64,000 bases of DNA from Volvariella volvacea V23 (Eukaryota; Basidiomycota; Agaricomycetes; Agaricales; Pluteaceae): contig KB722741.1 in NCBI GenBank assembly GCA_000349905.1, positions 585,979 through 649,978 of the forward strand, written 5' to 3'. The first letter of the stretch is position 1, and each line of letters starts with the position of its first letter. Under the pieces are notes generated by a model. It was not told the origin of the DNA. It saw only the letters and a program-made list of their open reading frames with translations, and made no database searches. The position numbers and the translations under genes were made by a program. Of the stretch, positions 32,951-45,901 are shown in pieces.

Positions 32951-34527
32951 TGAACTTCTTCAGCTCGAGTAAACCAACTTCTGGCAGTACACCGACTAGC
33001 GATCGTCCAACAAGCCGCAACCGCGACCGCGACGACGAAATCTCGGATTCGGTGCGACAACGGGACTCTGAAGGTGAAGTAAAAAGGCATCACAAAGATA
33101 GAGGTTAGTATTATGGTGAACCTACGTTCGTTGATAACATAGGTTGTTCTGGCAGAGACGGGGCGTTATAAGCATGACGTTGGATATCCAGGGCCAACCT
33201 CTGAGACTAAAGATCAGGAACCAGGATATGGCTCGCAGGGGCCAGGCAACGCCGTTCCCAGCAGCCATCATCACCATCACCACCATTCTTCTCATTCGTC
33301 CAGAGATCGCGCAGCTGAGAAGGTGAGGAGCTTGTATTATTGCATAGACCACTCTTGTTATTAACGAAGGGATGGCCACAGGAGAACAAACAGCTTCGAG
33401 CAGACCTAGAACAGAAGGAGATAGAGCTCAGGTCCCTTCGCAACCAGTTGCAGTCTTTGAGCGACCAATGGACCTCCGTTCAGCGTAGCGTGCGACAGCG
33501 GGAGGGAGAGATGAGACAACAAATGGACGCCCTATTCAGCCAACTTCAACTCGAGCAGCAGCAACATGCGCAAACGAAAGTGCTCTTGGACCAGCGCAAC
33601 AACGAATTGCGTATGGTTGAGCCTTACATCTCCCGTGGAAATAACCTATCTGGGAAGGAGCTGACAGGAATGGTGGAGACGCTGAACCAAGAGATTTCGC
33701 AAACATGCATGACCATCATCGATGCGTTAAACCTATCAGAGAGGAAACGCGAGCCATATCGGGGTCAAAGTCCACTTGAAGGATATCTCTCCCCAACTCT
33801 GCTGTCGCGACTTGCTGACCACGCTCCACTTTCCGAGGATTTGGACGAGGAGCTCGGGATTCAGACTGCTCTTCAAGCCCTTATGGCTGGCATAGCGCGC
33901 CATTGCGCCCAGTCATGGTGTCCATCTGATGACCAAACCTCTGTTCGGCTTCAGTCAATTTATAAAGGTCTATACGCCTCAGGTAAGCAGGGTTACGGGT
34001 GTCGACTCCAGTAACTCACCGCACATGTAGACCCTCATACTGCTCCTAGGTGGAGAGCCATGACCCGCGCCCAACTTCGAGAGCAACTCCACGCGCAGAA
34101 TCTCCAATTTTGCAAGGAGGCACTAGTCTCCCATATCAAACTTCTATTAGGTGTTTGTGGATGGTCCGAAAACTCCATCGCAAAGAGCATGAGCACGCAA
34201 TCCCAGCCCATCGAAAGTGGACTTGATCTAATTACAGATTGGGCATTGCGTTTGAACAAAGCAATGGGCGAGGATATAATTCAAGATGAGCCCACAATCC
34301 TTTGGTTCCATCCCCACTCCCCATATGATTCATATCAAGCGGAAGATGCATTTGAGGATCCTCGAAAAGGTCCTTCGGAGGCCACGTCACGCGCTGGAGG
34401 CAGAAACCAGGTGATTTGTACCACTGAGCTCGGATTACGGCTGGAGACACCCCGTACCGAAGGCTTCGATGTGAACACAGTTCTCAAGGCAAAGGTGGTA
34501 CTCTCCCGTAGCTTGGAGCGAAGATAA
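32951..34527 (+). CDS. Coiled-coil protein with a polyhistidine run, function unknown
   Basis: Start ATG at 32951 (MNFFSSSKPTSGSTPTSDRP), followed by a charged disordered region (RNRDRDDEISDS). After a 5' intron comes GRYKHDVGYPGP and a run of seven His (SSHHHHHHHSSHSS). After another intron a coiled coil of about 90 residues starts at ENKQLRADLEQKEIELRSLR and continues MRQQMDALFSQLQLEQQQHA. A helical C-terminal part includes MVETLNQEISQTCMTIIDAL, ALQALMAGIARHCAQSWCPS and LGVCGWSENSIAKSM, ending SLERR at 34527. At least three introns; the one near 33985-34050 is not fixed exactly. Family not recognised; it resembles fungus-specific proteins found as singletons in Agaricomycete genomes. Confidence 0.7.
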
Positions 34528-35340
34528 GGTACGAGAACTGCATCATCCGCAAGTTAACCACGTTCAAAGTTTGCTCCCTTCGACAGTCGCGTGGGGTGAG
34601 AGAAAAAGTTGAAGTCGTTGGATAGCTAGGCGAGGGTAGGTTGGGTCTCGAAGGTTTGATTTACACTGTGCAGAAGGTTGTCACCTCGCTACAAATTATT
34701 AGAACTTTGTATGAATGGTGTAGCTGCTAAGCTTTTGAAATGAATGTGGATTTTATGTGGACGTTGTATTGTGGAGTATTTGTAGTAGGCTATGTGGGAA
34801 ACTTGGTCAACATCGTCACAACAGAATTGTTCGTCTCCCTACCACTTCTCCATCTTCTAGCGTCAGAGGTGAAGAGCACGTATTTTATTCCATAAGTAGC
34901 TCACAGGGTCAACCGCCTGTCAAAGCGACCTCCATATCTAGCCTATCAGTGAAACAGTCGACTCTGCAACGAATCGCATGGATTATCAGGATCCCTCTCC
35001 CATCCAGTGCTGTCCCAACGAAATACTTTCCTTGATTGGAAAATAGCTTCGCCTCTCCTACTGACATCGCGAAGATATGCAATCACAATCATCAGCCCTT
35101 CGCCTTACATGTCGCCGATTAAACTCGGTTTTTACACCATTATTTTTCATGGATAGAGACATTCAGTTCCACTTCGACTATATATTGAAGGAACAATCCC
35201 ATATCAAGAGATAGCAGGTTGCTATCTCGCACGTCCTTCCTCGCTATTTAGGCCATATTCGAGCCTTTCCAACCCCAAGGGTCTTCGTTCCGTTCATTTC
35301 CTCCGTCGCTGTCACATTCCTTATTGTACAACAAGATCAA
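34528..35340. other. Intergenic, no gene seen
   Basis: No coding homology. Ends at the start of the decayed LRR-like region. Confidence 0.35.
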
Positions 35341-35352
35341 AAATAGGATGCT

Positions 35353-36461
35353 GTGAACGAGTTAGCATTGCGTGTTGAAGACCTAAAAACATTCACATCA
35401 TTAAGATCCTTGAAGCTTAACCCGATGTTTGCCCAACCCTTTACCACTCCCTCATCTATCGGCTGTTGCAAGCAACTCACTCTGCAACAGGAGCCAAGCT
35501 TGCTCATCTCTCCTAGAACTTGCCTTGCCACTTCTAACCACAAATGGCTATCAATGAATACCTCGCACCCTTTCATCACCTGGAAACTCTTGAGGTCGTG
35601 GGCGGATCGATAAACTCATCTGGACCCCTGCCCGACGAATACAGAGATCTCTAGACAGCACACGTCCAATCTCCGAGCCTCCCTAAGTTGAAAAAGCTTA
35701 AAGAACTCTCCTTTCAAAATCAGGGACCCTTCATGCCTAATCAAGGCAATGTCGACCTCGACAGGTTATGGCAAGCACTTCAAAGATTCAGAAGCATGCC
35801 TTATGAAGTGATAGAGGAGCATGCCTTACGAAGCTATCACTTCATTTTGGTATCTCCACCACACTTATAAAGTACCTTGCTTCCTATGAAGGGCTTATCG
35901 ATGCCCAATTTGATGTTCTCGACCGTTCAACACCTTCATACAGTCCCATTGGCCCGGATGCTTTTAGAAAGTCCCTTGTTCGACAGGTACCAACGCTTAG
36001 CTTACTTTATATCATCACTGATAAGCCGAGCAAAGGGCGGAGAGACGACCTGGCCATCAATCCAAAAATGTGGCCCGTACCACCTTCAGGTCACCTCTCC
36101 AAAAGATGCTCAGCTAACTGAGAAACACCTCCAGCTGTTACTTGACTATGTCTCACAAATGCCAAGACTGAGATTATTCAAAATTATGTCGCACTGTGCC
36201 GGTTGGAACAGGAGTGAAAGCACTTCGAAACAGGAGATGATGCGTAGTGCAGAGGCTGTGTTCTTCAGGAGGTGCATGTTGGAGGTAGTCAACATCGAAT
36301 TTTATGCCGTGGCTGAACAATTAAAAGCAGGGTTTAAGATAAACTTTCCATCCTCAGTCGATGGCAAGACAGGTTCATGGGAGGATGAACCTGGCGACGA
36401 GTTATTCCAGCTCAGCAGATTTATTTCAACTATTAAGTATACTAAATGGGTATTAAATTGA
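35353..36461 (+). pseudogene. Decayed leucine-rich-repeat / F-box-type gene
   Basis: Fragments in changing frames: FTSLRSLKLNPMF, FHHLETLEVVGGSINSSGPL interrupted by stops, LPKLKKLKELSFQNQGPF, then a longer open stretch at 35877-36461 with LTEKHLQLLLDYVSQMPRLR and LFKIMSHCAGW. Leucine spacing is LRR-like, and F-box proteins of this class carry such tails, but no F-box is visible upstream. Several stops and frame changes without good splice sites argue for decay. The 3' open stretch could still be an expressed fragment. Confidence 0.4.
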
Positions 36462-36661
36462 CTACTGCATAAAGTATTGCGGACTGTCATCTCATTACAT
36501 TAAAATATGAATCCCTGGCCATTAGTGGTGGCGCGAGTCGCTGTATGTCAGGAGCAAACAAGGTTGTTAAAAGTTAAGTACCTATTTTGCACCCATTGGG
36601 CCAGGAGAAAAAGAAAGTATGCTGACCTCCAGAGAGTACTAATTTCAGTATTGATTTAAAG

Positions 36662-36746
36662 GGGCACATGGTGTAGTTGGTTATCACGCCCGCTTAGCAC
36701 TTCGTCTGCTTGCGGGCGGTGCCCGGTTCAATTCCGGGTGTGTCCA
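36662..36746 (+). tRNA. tRNA-Ala (AGC), intron-containing, copy 2
   Basis: Identical over all 85 bases, intron included, to the tRNA at 24983-25067; only the flanks differ. A T-rich terminator follows the CCA-less 3' end. Confidence 0.95.
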
Positions 36747-38339
36747 CTTCTTTTCCCTTTTCCAACACTCCTTTTTTTTCGGGGGAGTCCCTTCTTTCTT
36801 TTCTCGTAAGGTTTTCTCGTAAAATCCTCTTGGGCAGTTACGTTACCCCCTCGTTTTTGGATTGCTTGGCTCGACCGTGATTCTGAACGGAAAGGGTATT
36901 CTCAGGAGAGGGTTCCCTTTTCTTTCAGAATCTATCGCACTTTTTTTTTTTTCGTTGCCAGAGCGTTGGCGCTCACAATAATACCAACACCAAAATATCG
37001 ATAAAACTCGGGTACAGGAAAAGTGGAGCAGTATCCCGCGAAGCGCCTCGCCTCTCACAGCGACTATGAAGTAGTGCATCACCAACAAACTCAGCACAAA
37101 ACCATTGAACGGTATAAGAAACATAAATCTCGAGAACGAAAAAGAAAAAAATCCAATTCAAAAAAAAATACGATACGCTAACGATACGTGCATGTGATGT
37201 TGTGTATGTATATACCTATCTACAAAAGGCCACGCCTCTGGGCTTTACGCCGCACTCGTAGTGACGACGCGTGTATGTGTGCGTATATGCTATACGTAGA
37301 ATATGTACGGATATACGTATTTAAAATACCGTACGGTACCAGTTTGCTTCTAATAAAACCACGGGAAAGGAAGGAAAGTGGGAGGGTGTAATGTAGCGGT
37401 AAAAACAAAGTTGAGTGTGGCACTAGCGTTGAACAGCTGAATGGGTTATGTACAGTATATGTACAGGTGCACCAGCGTCGAAGTCGAGGTCCTATAAGAC
37501 ACCTGGCACTTGACATCGAAGCAGAGGAAATAGAATGGATAGGGCAGGGTAAGGGGGTGGAATAATACGAATCGTATAAAGATATTGAGATAAAGATGGG
37601 GAGTTGGTCAAAGGGTAGGGTAGGATAAACGTTCTAGGGGAGGGCTTATAGGGCCTATGGGATAGATCGAGATACTTAACCGGGTCGTGGGTGCCTTGAA
37701 AAGCTGACCAGAGGGAGGAAGATTGGGGGAGAGTACACCGTTTTTAAGAGAACCGAGAAAAGAGACATGATACTAGGGGAGCAGATCGTGGATATGGGGA
37801 TGAGAGGAGATAATGAACGAAGGAGGGGCGGACGGCCCCAAATAGACAGTGCGAACGAATGGGTGGACGATTAGACGGAAGAAAGAACTGGGAACGAAGA
37901 TGAAGAATGACGATGACGAAGATGCGAAAAACTCTATATCGGACACGAAAGACATAACGAATAAATAATAGTAAAGGAAGGAGAGGGAGGCAGGTAGAGA
38001 ACGAATGAATGGATGGGTAGATAGCAGTTTTTAAATCGAATCCTGCTCCGCTTGTGCTGGAGATAAGTTCGAGGCAGAGGAGGGAGTGACATCACGAATG
38101 AAATATACATCGTCCAGGGAAGGATATGGGGAGGAAAATATGGGAACAAGACAAAACGAGTGGTAGGGGATAAAATAAATCAAACGTCGAGGACAAAAAA
38201 GAAGGAAAAGGCGCAAGATGCAACAGTAAATAGAGCACCTCATAAGCAGCCAGCAGCGCATGCAAAAGCCATCTAGCATCAGATGGTGCAGCAAGAACAA
38301 AAAAAAAAAAACGGAACAAACCGGCATATACCTCCCTCA
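36747..38339. other. Long downstream region of CDH1, polypurine on the plus strand
   Basis: No gene supported. From about 37500 to 38280 the plus strand is strikingly purine-rich (so a minus-strand transcript would be pyrimidine-rich). Most of this may be an extended 3' UTR or a regulatory spacer. An A run of 12 lies near 38300. Confidence 0.35.
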
Positions 38340-40691
38340 CTACCGAATCAGCCTCCCATAATCCAGTCTACTCTCCACCCCACTCCCGACCGCAATACCC
38401 GGCAACCCTCCCATCCCCTTCTCGTTCAAAACCCCCATCCCGCCCATTGCCCCTGCACCACCTCCACTTCCCACACTCCCGCCCCCTCCATTTCCACCAC
38501 TGCCACCACCCGCCCCACCACCGCCATTACTCATACCACCAAACAACCCCCCACCGCTTCTCTTCTTTGGGAAGGCATTCCAGAACCTCAATGTCTCATC
38601 CCCTGCACCCGTCACGATCGTCTCCCCTTCAGGACTCATGGCGAGATACAACACTCGATTCGTGTGTCCCGTTAGTGAAGCAACCATGTCCAGGGAAGGA
38701 TACTTCCATATGCATATTTGGTTTTGGGCTTGTGTCGAGGAGAAGCCGTGTGTTGAGACTAGTTCGTGCGAATTTAGTGACCAGATGAGGTTGCAAACCT
38801 GAAAGAAGACATCAGTAAGGGTCGCTATCACATGAAGCAAAAGACAGCGCATATAGGGTGCCAAAAAGCCTACCTGACTTCCAGTGTCCAACTCATTAAT
38901 CATCGTCCCATTCGACACATTCCAAAACCTAATATGCTTATCCTGCGTCCCACCTCCAGTCGCCAAAACGCCATTTATGTGCGGATCCCAAGCAAGCGCC
39001 TTGACTGCAGCAGTGTGCTCGTGGAACTTCCACAAAGGCGCATCCCCACTTCTGCCACTACTACCCCCTCCACCGCCACCACCGCCACCACCATCAGCTC
39101 GGTGGTGATTGTACTCATCCTCCGTTCTTCTTCGGCTCATATTAGATGAAGCACCACCGCCACTCGTCCCACTCCCCAACCCATTCGTTCTTCTCGTCCC
39201 CCTCAAGTCCCATATACAGACTTTGTTATCGTTCCCACCACTAGCTAGATTCGCATTACTCACGCCTCCATCCCCACTCCACTTCAATCCGCATACTTCC
39301 TGTCGATGTCCGACGCACTTCCTGAATGGTCTCGATGTAGGCTCCCGTACGTCCCTATGATGGACCATACGATCTCTCGAGCCAGATGATAACACATGAG
39401 CGTTCCATGCCAGCGCTCCTATCCGCTGAGAATGCGCTTGTTGATATGTTCGTTGTAATTGTAATGTCGCAGCATCATAGATGTGCAGTTTTCCAGAAAG
39501 GGTGCCCACAGCTAGCGTCGATCCCTAAAAAACCCAAAAAAGGACACATGAGTCTCTGATCCAAACACGACACCAAGTAGGAAGTAGAGGGGGACCAGGG
39601 TACAAAGCAAACGCAATCTCACCTTCTGCACCCAAGACACACTACTAACCGTATCTCCCACGTCACTCAAGTCACATAGCTTATGCACATTCGCATTTTG
39701 CGCCATCCACAGATAAACACAGCTCCCCAGCCCAACTCCCAGCACATTCGTGCTCGACCAATCCACCAAATTCAGGTAAAAATCATCCGCGAGTTCAGGG
39801 GCGTCCAGCACCCTATACGGCGTTTTACAAACACTTCTTAATCTTCTTCTCGGACTTTCTAGTATTTGTCGGCTTTCCGCTCGTACAGGACTCATAGAGT
39901 ATGCTTCGTCCGTTGGGGTGTCGAGACGACGAGATGGTGTAGCAGGGTTGGTTGTAGAGGGCGAGTTGTAAGTGAACAAACGCTTGCGCGTAGGCGTTGT
40001 GGGCGGTATTGATGATGCAGGTGTTCCGCATGATGATGGGATGCTTGATCCTGATGGAACAGGCGGGGGACGACGAGTAGGAGAGACCGATCTGCGGTCT
40101 GAAGGGGGCGTAACTTCATTGTGCAATATACTAGTAAAAATCGCATTGGCTTGTTCTATAAGACCGCATATTGTTCCAGATTGAGCATCGAGTTCCCAAC
40201 AACAAAAAGGGAGGCAGAGGGGCAGCAGAGGGAGGGAACGACGAGGAACAATACACACCTTTGAGTGCATCCGACTCGGATGGGATGATCCTATTCTTCG
40301 AAGGAGTCGAAGGCCCCCCACCTTCCTCCATCAAATTGTACGAAGTCCGCATATCCCCCGTATCTCTCGAAGGCACGAATCTATCCCCATAATCGCGTGC
40401 TACAATCCTCGGAAACTCAATAGGCGATTCCGGCCCACCGCTCCCTTCGCTCGTCGTCGGTCTGCTGTCCAGCGAGGGGGTCGATCCAGACGATGAGGAA
40501 GATGGCAGGCTGGGGTGTGCGGGTGCGTGGCTATAGAGCGAGGAAGTCGCCGCTGAAACTCCTACGACGCCAAACAGAGGGTGAGGGTTTACGCGAGATC
40601 GAGTGCGTCTTCTTCTCGGCGATTCGTCATCTGTCTCTTGTTGCGAGGCTGTAAGCCGTTTACCGAATGGCGAGTTCTTCAGACCTGACAT
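38340..40691 (-). CDS. CDH1: APC/C activator Cdh1 / Fizzy-related WD40 protein
   Basis: Four exons with closing phases: complement(38340..38798, 38874..39524, 39623..40155, 40259..40691), 691 aa. The N-terminus has Ser/Pro Cdk-type sites and the C-box segment DYGDRFVPSRDTGDMRTSYN, which binds the APC/C. A low-complexity region with TPTRKR follows, then KTPYRVLDAPELADDFYLNL entering a seven-blade WD40 propeller: VVDW-type LVDWSSTNVLGVGLGSCVYL, RIGALAWNAHVLSSGSRDRM, HTAAVKALAWDPHINGVLAT, HTNRVLYLAMSPEGETIVTG. The last residues GRLIR are the IR tail. Cdh1 drives cyclin and other substrate ubiquitination in late mitosis and G1. Gly-rich inserts lengthen blades 4 and 7. S. cerevisiae symbol used by homology. 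Confidence 0.95.
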
Positions 40692-41990
40692 ATCGCAGGG
40701 CAGCGAATCGTAATAGGATGAAAAAGCGGTCGGTGGCGAGCGGTAAAACTCGTAGTTTGGTTGATTATTGTTGGTTTAGATGAAAAAGGGTGCGAGGGAC
40801 AGTCTGAGCAAAAGTTCGAGTCTGAGCCCGTCACAGCGCAGCCAATCCCTGAAAAAAGGCGATAGATGGTGTTCACAAGTGGACTAGATGGAAAGCAGAT
40901 CGAGTTGTTGCTCAGCGGGACGGGGAGGGCATGCAAAGCGCGAGGGTTTGCGCGGGAGAGGGGTTTCGGTGAGATTTTAATGAATGGAGCGGACAAGCCG
41001 TTAAGCCCACACTAAACAGAAACAACCCCCCTTGATGACTAAGGAACGCGTACCACAACATTGCCAAATATCATCCACCAATCACAGCACGACAAACGGC
41101 AGTGCCACCTGGCCTGAGCGCTGTCAAATCTAGCTCCGACGCGTTATTGTTGGTGCGTGGTGAGCACCGCCGGGCGACGCTGCGGTTGCGCGTTTGGATA
41201 CGCAGGTGTGGCAGTGGTGAGGATGCAGACGCGATCGGGGCTGCCTAATTGTAATTCAACAAGGGTGCCTGCCTTGTGCCACCACGGGCCCTTCGACCGT
41301 GCCGATGGGGGTGGGGCTCCGGAGATCCCAAGATTTAGCCAGAGATGGGTCCGAGACTGTTCAGCCAGCACCGAGAGCAGTGCCGATGAGTCGTGTTCGT
41401 GAGATCTGTGGCCACTGGCCGTGGAGAGCAGGCAAGCATATGGGACGGGTTGGGAACATCGTGTAAAAATTCCCGTCGCTACTGCGAGTGGCATGGTCGT
41501 GAGGGATACCAAAAAACCGAGCTACCAGGGCCGTTGATTCACACCAGATCCACGGCCAAGATTTCCCAGATCATCACCGTCGATCAAATTGTAATTCCAG
41601 CTGTCGACATCGTAATTACGCGTCTTGACGCGTGCGTCATATCCGTGTCTGAATCCAGCCCGAGCTCCCCATCTACAATGCAAGTGGAACGCATGCGATT
41701 GCAATACTACTTCAACAAGATATCATCATTATACCAATACACAAAACAGTGACTCGACAAGACAGGACAACGTAAACCAAAGGAGAAAATACAATGACTC
41801 ATAATGCCACCCATCAAGAAACTACACCCACGCCCACACTCAGGCGTCCTGAGCAGAATATGACTCGTCGATATCTCTGGTACTGAACGTGTGACACCGA
41901 GCAAGCCCTACAATCCAGTCATGAATCCCAACCCCCACCTATCCCCAAGTACGCCATAAAAACGCGTCCTCAAAAATTGTACGCCACTGT
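40692..41990. other. CDH1 promoter region and spacer
   Basis: No gene supported; the short frames at 41144-41752 on both strands lack homology and partner exons. Confidence 0.35.
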
Positions 41991-44093
41991 TCAACGCCAC
42001 GTTCTAGCTCCCGCTCCTCCATACACACCCTCTTCGTCATCTTCAATCTCCGTAACGGTGGCAGTCCCAGCATCGTCCTCAGTTTCCCGATAGTTATCCT
42101 CTACGTCATCGTCCCCAACGAGCTCCTCGACGGCCTCGGACTGCGTCATCTCGCTTTCCTCTCTAGAATCCAGCACGATCCGCAACTTCGATCGATTCCT
42201 CACACCAACTTCACCCATCGTCATCCCCTCCTCGCACTCAATATGCCTAAGAACTCTCCCACCTCCAGCCTCACGCTCTCTAACAAGTAAGAACAGCCTC
42301 ATCCTATCGTATCAAAAATCAAGCGCATGCCACAATCAGCAACAAGTCAATAGCTTTGAAGGAAGAGTAAATGGCACCCACATTTGCGGGTCAACTTCAA
42401 ATGCCCGACACGTCCCGATCAGCACCTGCCTCGCAGTATGTCTCGCCCGGACCCACACCTCTAAACTCTGTCCTTGATAGGGTCCCTTGACAAGGACCTT
42501 GAACCTAGGCGACTCATCTGCTCGAGACGCTGTCACGCTCTGCGCGTCTTCTTGGCTTTGACTTTGACCTTGACCTGGATTTGCACTTGCAGCCTGATTG
42601 TGGTTTTGCGCAGGAACACGCGAGGCGGGGACATGTGACTGCGTTGCTCTCGGTGTCATGTCTAAATTAAACGAAAGATTAGAACGGCCAAGATGAGCAG
42701 TACAAGCCAAACACACCATCCCGAGATGAACCACCACGGGCAGAGCCACCTCTCCCAGAAGATGTGCTCGGATTGATGGGCAGCCCTCGCTTATTTTGAG
42801 CGGGTGTCCTTGTGGCGGCATTAGACGCGACGCTTGTCCTAGAATCTACTCGATCAAGTCGTGTCCAACCCACGAAGCACAAGCGAGTTCGGAGACCAGC
42901 AGACAGATCCGTTAGAAGGGGTCCAGACAGGTGCAAGATCAATGAACATACCCGCTTGATTTGCTTGACTCGTCCTGGTACGAGGAGCACGCGGAGTGCT
43001 ATTGACATTGTGTGAAGCGGGTGCCTGCTCTACTTCTGCCAGCCCATCGTTATTCTCTGAAGCAGCTTTTTGTGGTTGCGGCCCCACTGCAGTCGACGAG
43101 GGTGCAGGTGAAGGTGAGAGGCCACCAGCATCTTGTCCACCTGAAAATCACAAGACTATTAGTTAGCGATCTTTAGAAATAAAGACGCATATATGTTAGC
43201 GCCACAATGTAGGGAAACCCTCCTACCTTCCGATGGAATATCCAAAACCCAACTTCCTATTGTTCCACTCGAGGTAGATCCACCACTTCCACACCTCTCC
43301 AACCCGACTCTAGCTCTCCCACTTGCGGCACCATCGCATATATCAACGAAAACTTCATCCAAGACATCCCACATGGACTCATAAACACCCTCATCAACCT
43401 CCACGAGATCACCTCTACAAATATCCAACGAACAAGTCTGAATCCTGATCCTCTGTGACTGAGACTGAGACCCGGGCGCGGAAGTCTGCTTTAGTGGTTG
43501 TCCCGGCATGCTGGTGCTGGTGCTACTTCCGTTGACACCAATGGTAGATGTTCCAGTGCCAGCGCCGTGACTAGCACTAGCGCTGGTACCGCCCAGCCTC
43601 AGCCACGGTGATCCAGCAGATAGATTGGTGTTTGTCACCGATGCATGTGAGTTGAGAGATGTGCTCGAGTTGTTTGCAGTCAATGAAGACTTGGAGACGG
43701 ACGCAGGTGTGTTTGCACCGTTGGTCAGACCTTCGGTTCCGTTCAGGAGTTGTGAGATCCCGAAGCGCGAGGATATAAGGGCTATCATATTCTGTAAATA
43801 TCAACCAGTTACGACAATGTCAGCACCTGGACTCAAAGATAACGCGTAACGCAAACGAAGACACTCCACCCAGCGATCCCAGTATCTAATCAACTTGCTT
43901 TAAACCACATATATGCGCCCAAAGTAGCCTCAACCCCCTCCTCCACAAGAAAAGCAACGAAGAAATCGCAATGGCTCACCTCATAACCCCTCTCCTTCCT
44001 CAAAAACATCTTCCTTCCTTGATAACACGCCAAGAGAACTGGTACATCTCCACTCGACTTTGTGGAGGGGTTAATCGTAGATGCGATGTGCAT
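41991..44093 (-). CDS. Uncharacterised family X, copy 2 (529 aa, two beta-grasp-like blocks)
   Basis: Six exons with closing phases: complement(41991..42303, 42382..42661, 42717..42845, 42952..43140, 43227..43791, 43980..44093). It starts MHIASTINPSTKSSGDVPVL and continues ACYQGRKMFLRKERGYE, MIALISSRFGISQ, a Ser/Thr/Asn-rich insert, then RIRIQTCSLDICRGDLVEVD, VYESMWDVLDEVFVDICD, a long linker, FKVLVKGPYQGQSLEVWVRA, RQVLIGTCRAFEVDPQM, MRLFLLVREREAGGGRVLRH, SKLRIVLDSREESEMTQSEA and an acidic tail. The best-conserved parts against copy 1 are the IRIQTCSLDICRGDLV core and SEMTQSEAVEE; linkers diverge, so selection acts on the two blocks. Function unknown; it lies next to a NACHT gene. Confidence 0.8.
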
Positions 44094-45901
44094 TTCTTGG
44101 CAAGCGTTCAAGAACTACACGCGAAGACGGGCTACTTTTAGGCACTATCCTTACAATATATCAGAGCAACACGTACCAATCAAGTCTCAGGAGCTAAAAA
44201 CGGTCAAAGAGACAGAGTACGCGTCTGTTGGGCTAAAAAATGTTGCAAGATTTAACACCTATTCAGCAGCCGAGAAGAGAACGAAACGCGAAAGAGTCAA
44301 GAGGCTGAAGATGACAATCAAGGAGAAGTTGTATGCACACAAGGCCTATGCAAAAAGAGCTGCGCGATGCTGGCGAATGGGATGGCAACACAGTGCAAGA
44401 CGAAGGATGCGCAGGACCTGAACAGCGCAGGGCAAGTGAAGATGCGGCTGGTCACGCGTCCCGTGTTAGGGTTGTGACCGCGGTCGGCTGAGTGTAACAC
44501 AGCTTGTTAAGCTGCCAGTACCACCGAACGAGGTCAAAAGAATAATGTTCGAGGCAACAAACCACGCCCATCGTTAAAAAAGGTTATTCGTCCTTTAGGC
44601 ATCACAAATAGGTGCCCCAACATTGCACACCAACTCAAAGCGTCGGACGTGGTTCGATGCAACAGACCATATCACCCACCACCTAGGTCAAGGAAGTCGA
44701 CACTAACCCTCGCATCGTTCTACAACATGATATACAGAATATGTTGGACAACCGGCAGGGTATATCTGCACGTGCGTTGTGTGAATCGTCATTAGCGCTG
44801 AAATGCTGTTTGCCTTATAGTCAGCAGGGTTGCCATAGAATACCGGGAGTCATTGTATAACAACAACATTTGCCGCGTTGTTCACAGCCGTAGCGCACCC
44901 GACGAGATAGCTTCTGGATATGAAATAGGTCGGCCGTGTACGTCACCGCGCTACAGGGTACTGTATTTTAGCTATGAGGCATGGCTAGGTGCAGACCGTC
45001 TACAGCAATCAGTCTGATTCAAATAAATACTCGTGGATATAGAGTAGACTAACCTACCGGATAGCACATATGAACAGCCCGGGGTCCCAAATGACACAGC
45101 ATGTAAGTGGCAATGTGCCCTTCCAGGTGGTCTCTTAATTCAGTTGCAGATAGCCTAGCCAACTTTGGCTGATGACAAACTGAGCGACAATTCATTTTGC
45201 TGAGTTGGAACTCAACCGATTTAGCTTCACCCTCCACGCGAAAAATGCAGACAATAGCAGTACTCGGAGGAGGCTGTGTTCATTGTTGCAGCCCTTCTTT
45301 CTCCAATCTACGTGTAAAACGATCAACTCATAGAACAGCCTTGAGTCGACTTAGTCTCTCGAGTTATGCCAACTCGTTTTGAGCTCAACCTTGTTCAACC
45401 AGAAGGCAAGGTTGCCGCATGCTTGCCTACTGTCGTCGTTGGGTGCCTTTGTTCGGCTCCTTGTAGTCCCCTCGTGGAATTTTTCCAACTCTTGGAAGAT
45501 TCGGAGGTATGTATATCAAGCTTCCAAAGCTTCAGTACGCTAATTACGGCAGATTAGCATGGTAGATTGATATCATCTGTTCTAACAGGAACTATGATGC
45601 AAGTACCATACTCTAGGGCTTGAATGAAATCAAAGTGCTGTTTAAGACACGGCTATGGTGTCATCGCCTTGCTTCCCTTAGAATGCCCCATTGCCCGTCG
45701 ACCCACTAAACTACTTTGACAAAAGCACCGGACTTAACTCTTTTGCGTCGAAGTCAACAGCCTGGATGAACATTCCAGATTCATATTCCGAAACCCTGCA
45801 GATTTAGAATGGCAAGAGGTACAAACCCCACAAATATATGATAAGCATATAGCTCAGGACTATGACGTTCCCAGCCCCCATCTACCCCATAATCCCAGAG
45901 T
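44094..45901. other. Intergenic between family-X copy 2 and the NACHT gene
   Basis: About 1.8 kb serving as a divergent promoter region. No coding homology found; a plus-strand frame at 44062-44421 is partly antisense to the family-X first exon. Confidence 0.35.

Noticed and set aside
33270..33300. CAT/CAC-rich run considered as a microsatellite of interest
   Set aside because: It simply encodes the histidine run of the coiled-coil protein.
38832..39360. Plus-strand frames with polyproline
   Set aside because: Antisense to the glycine-rich inserts of CDH1.
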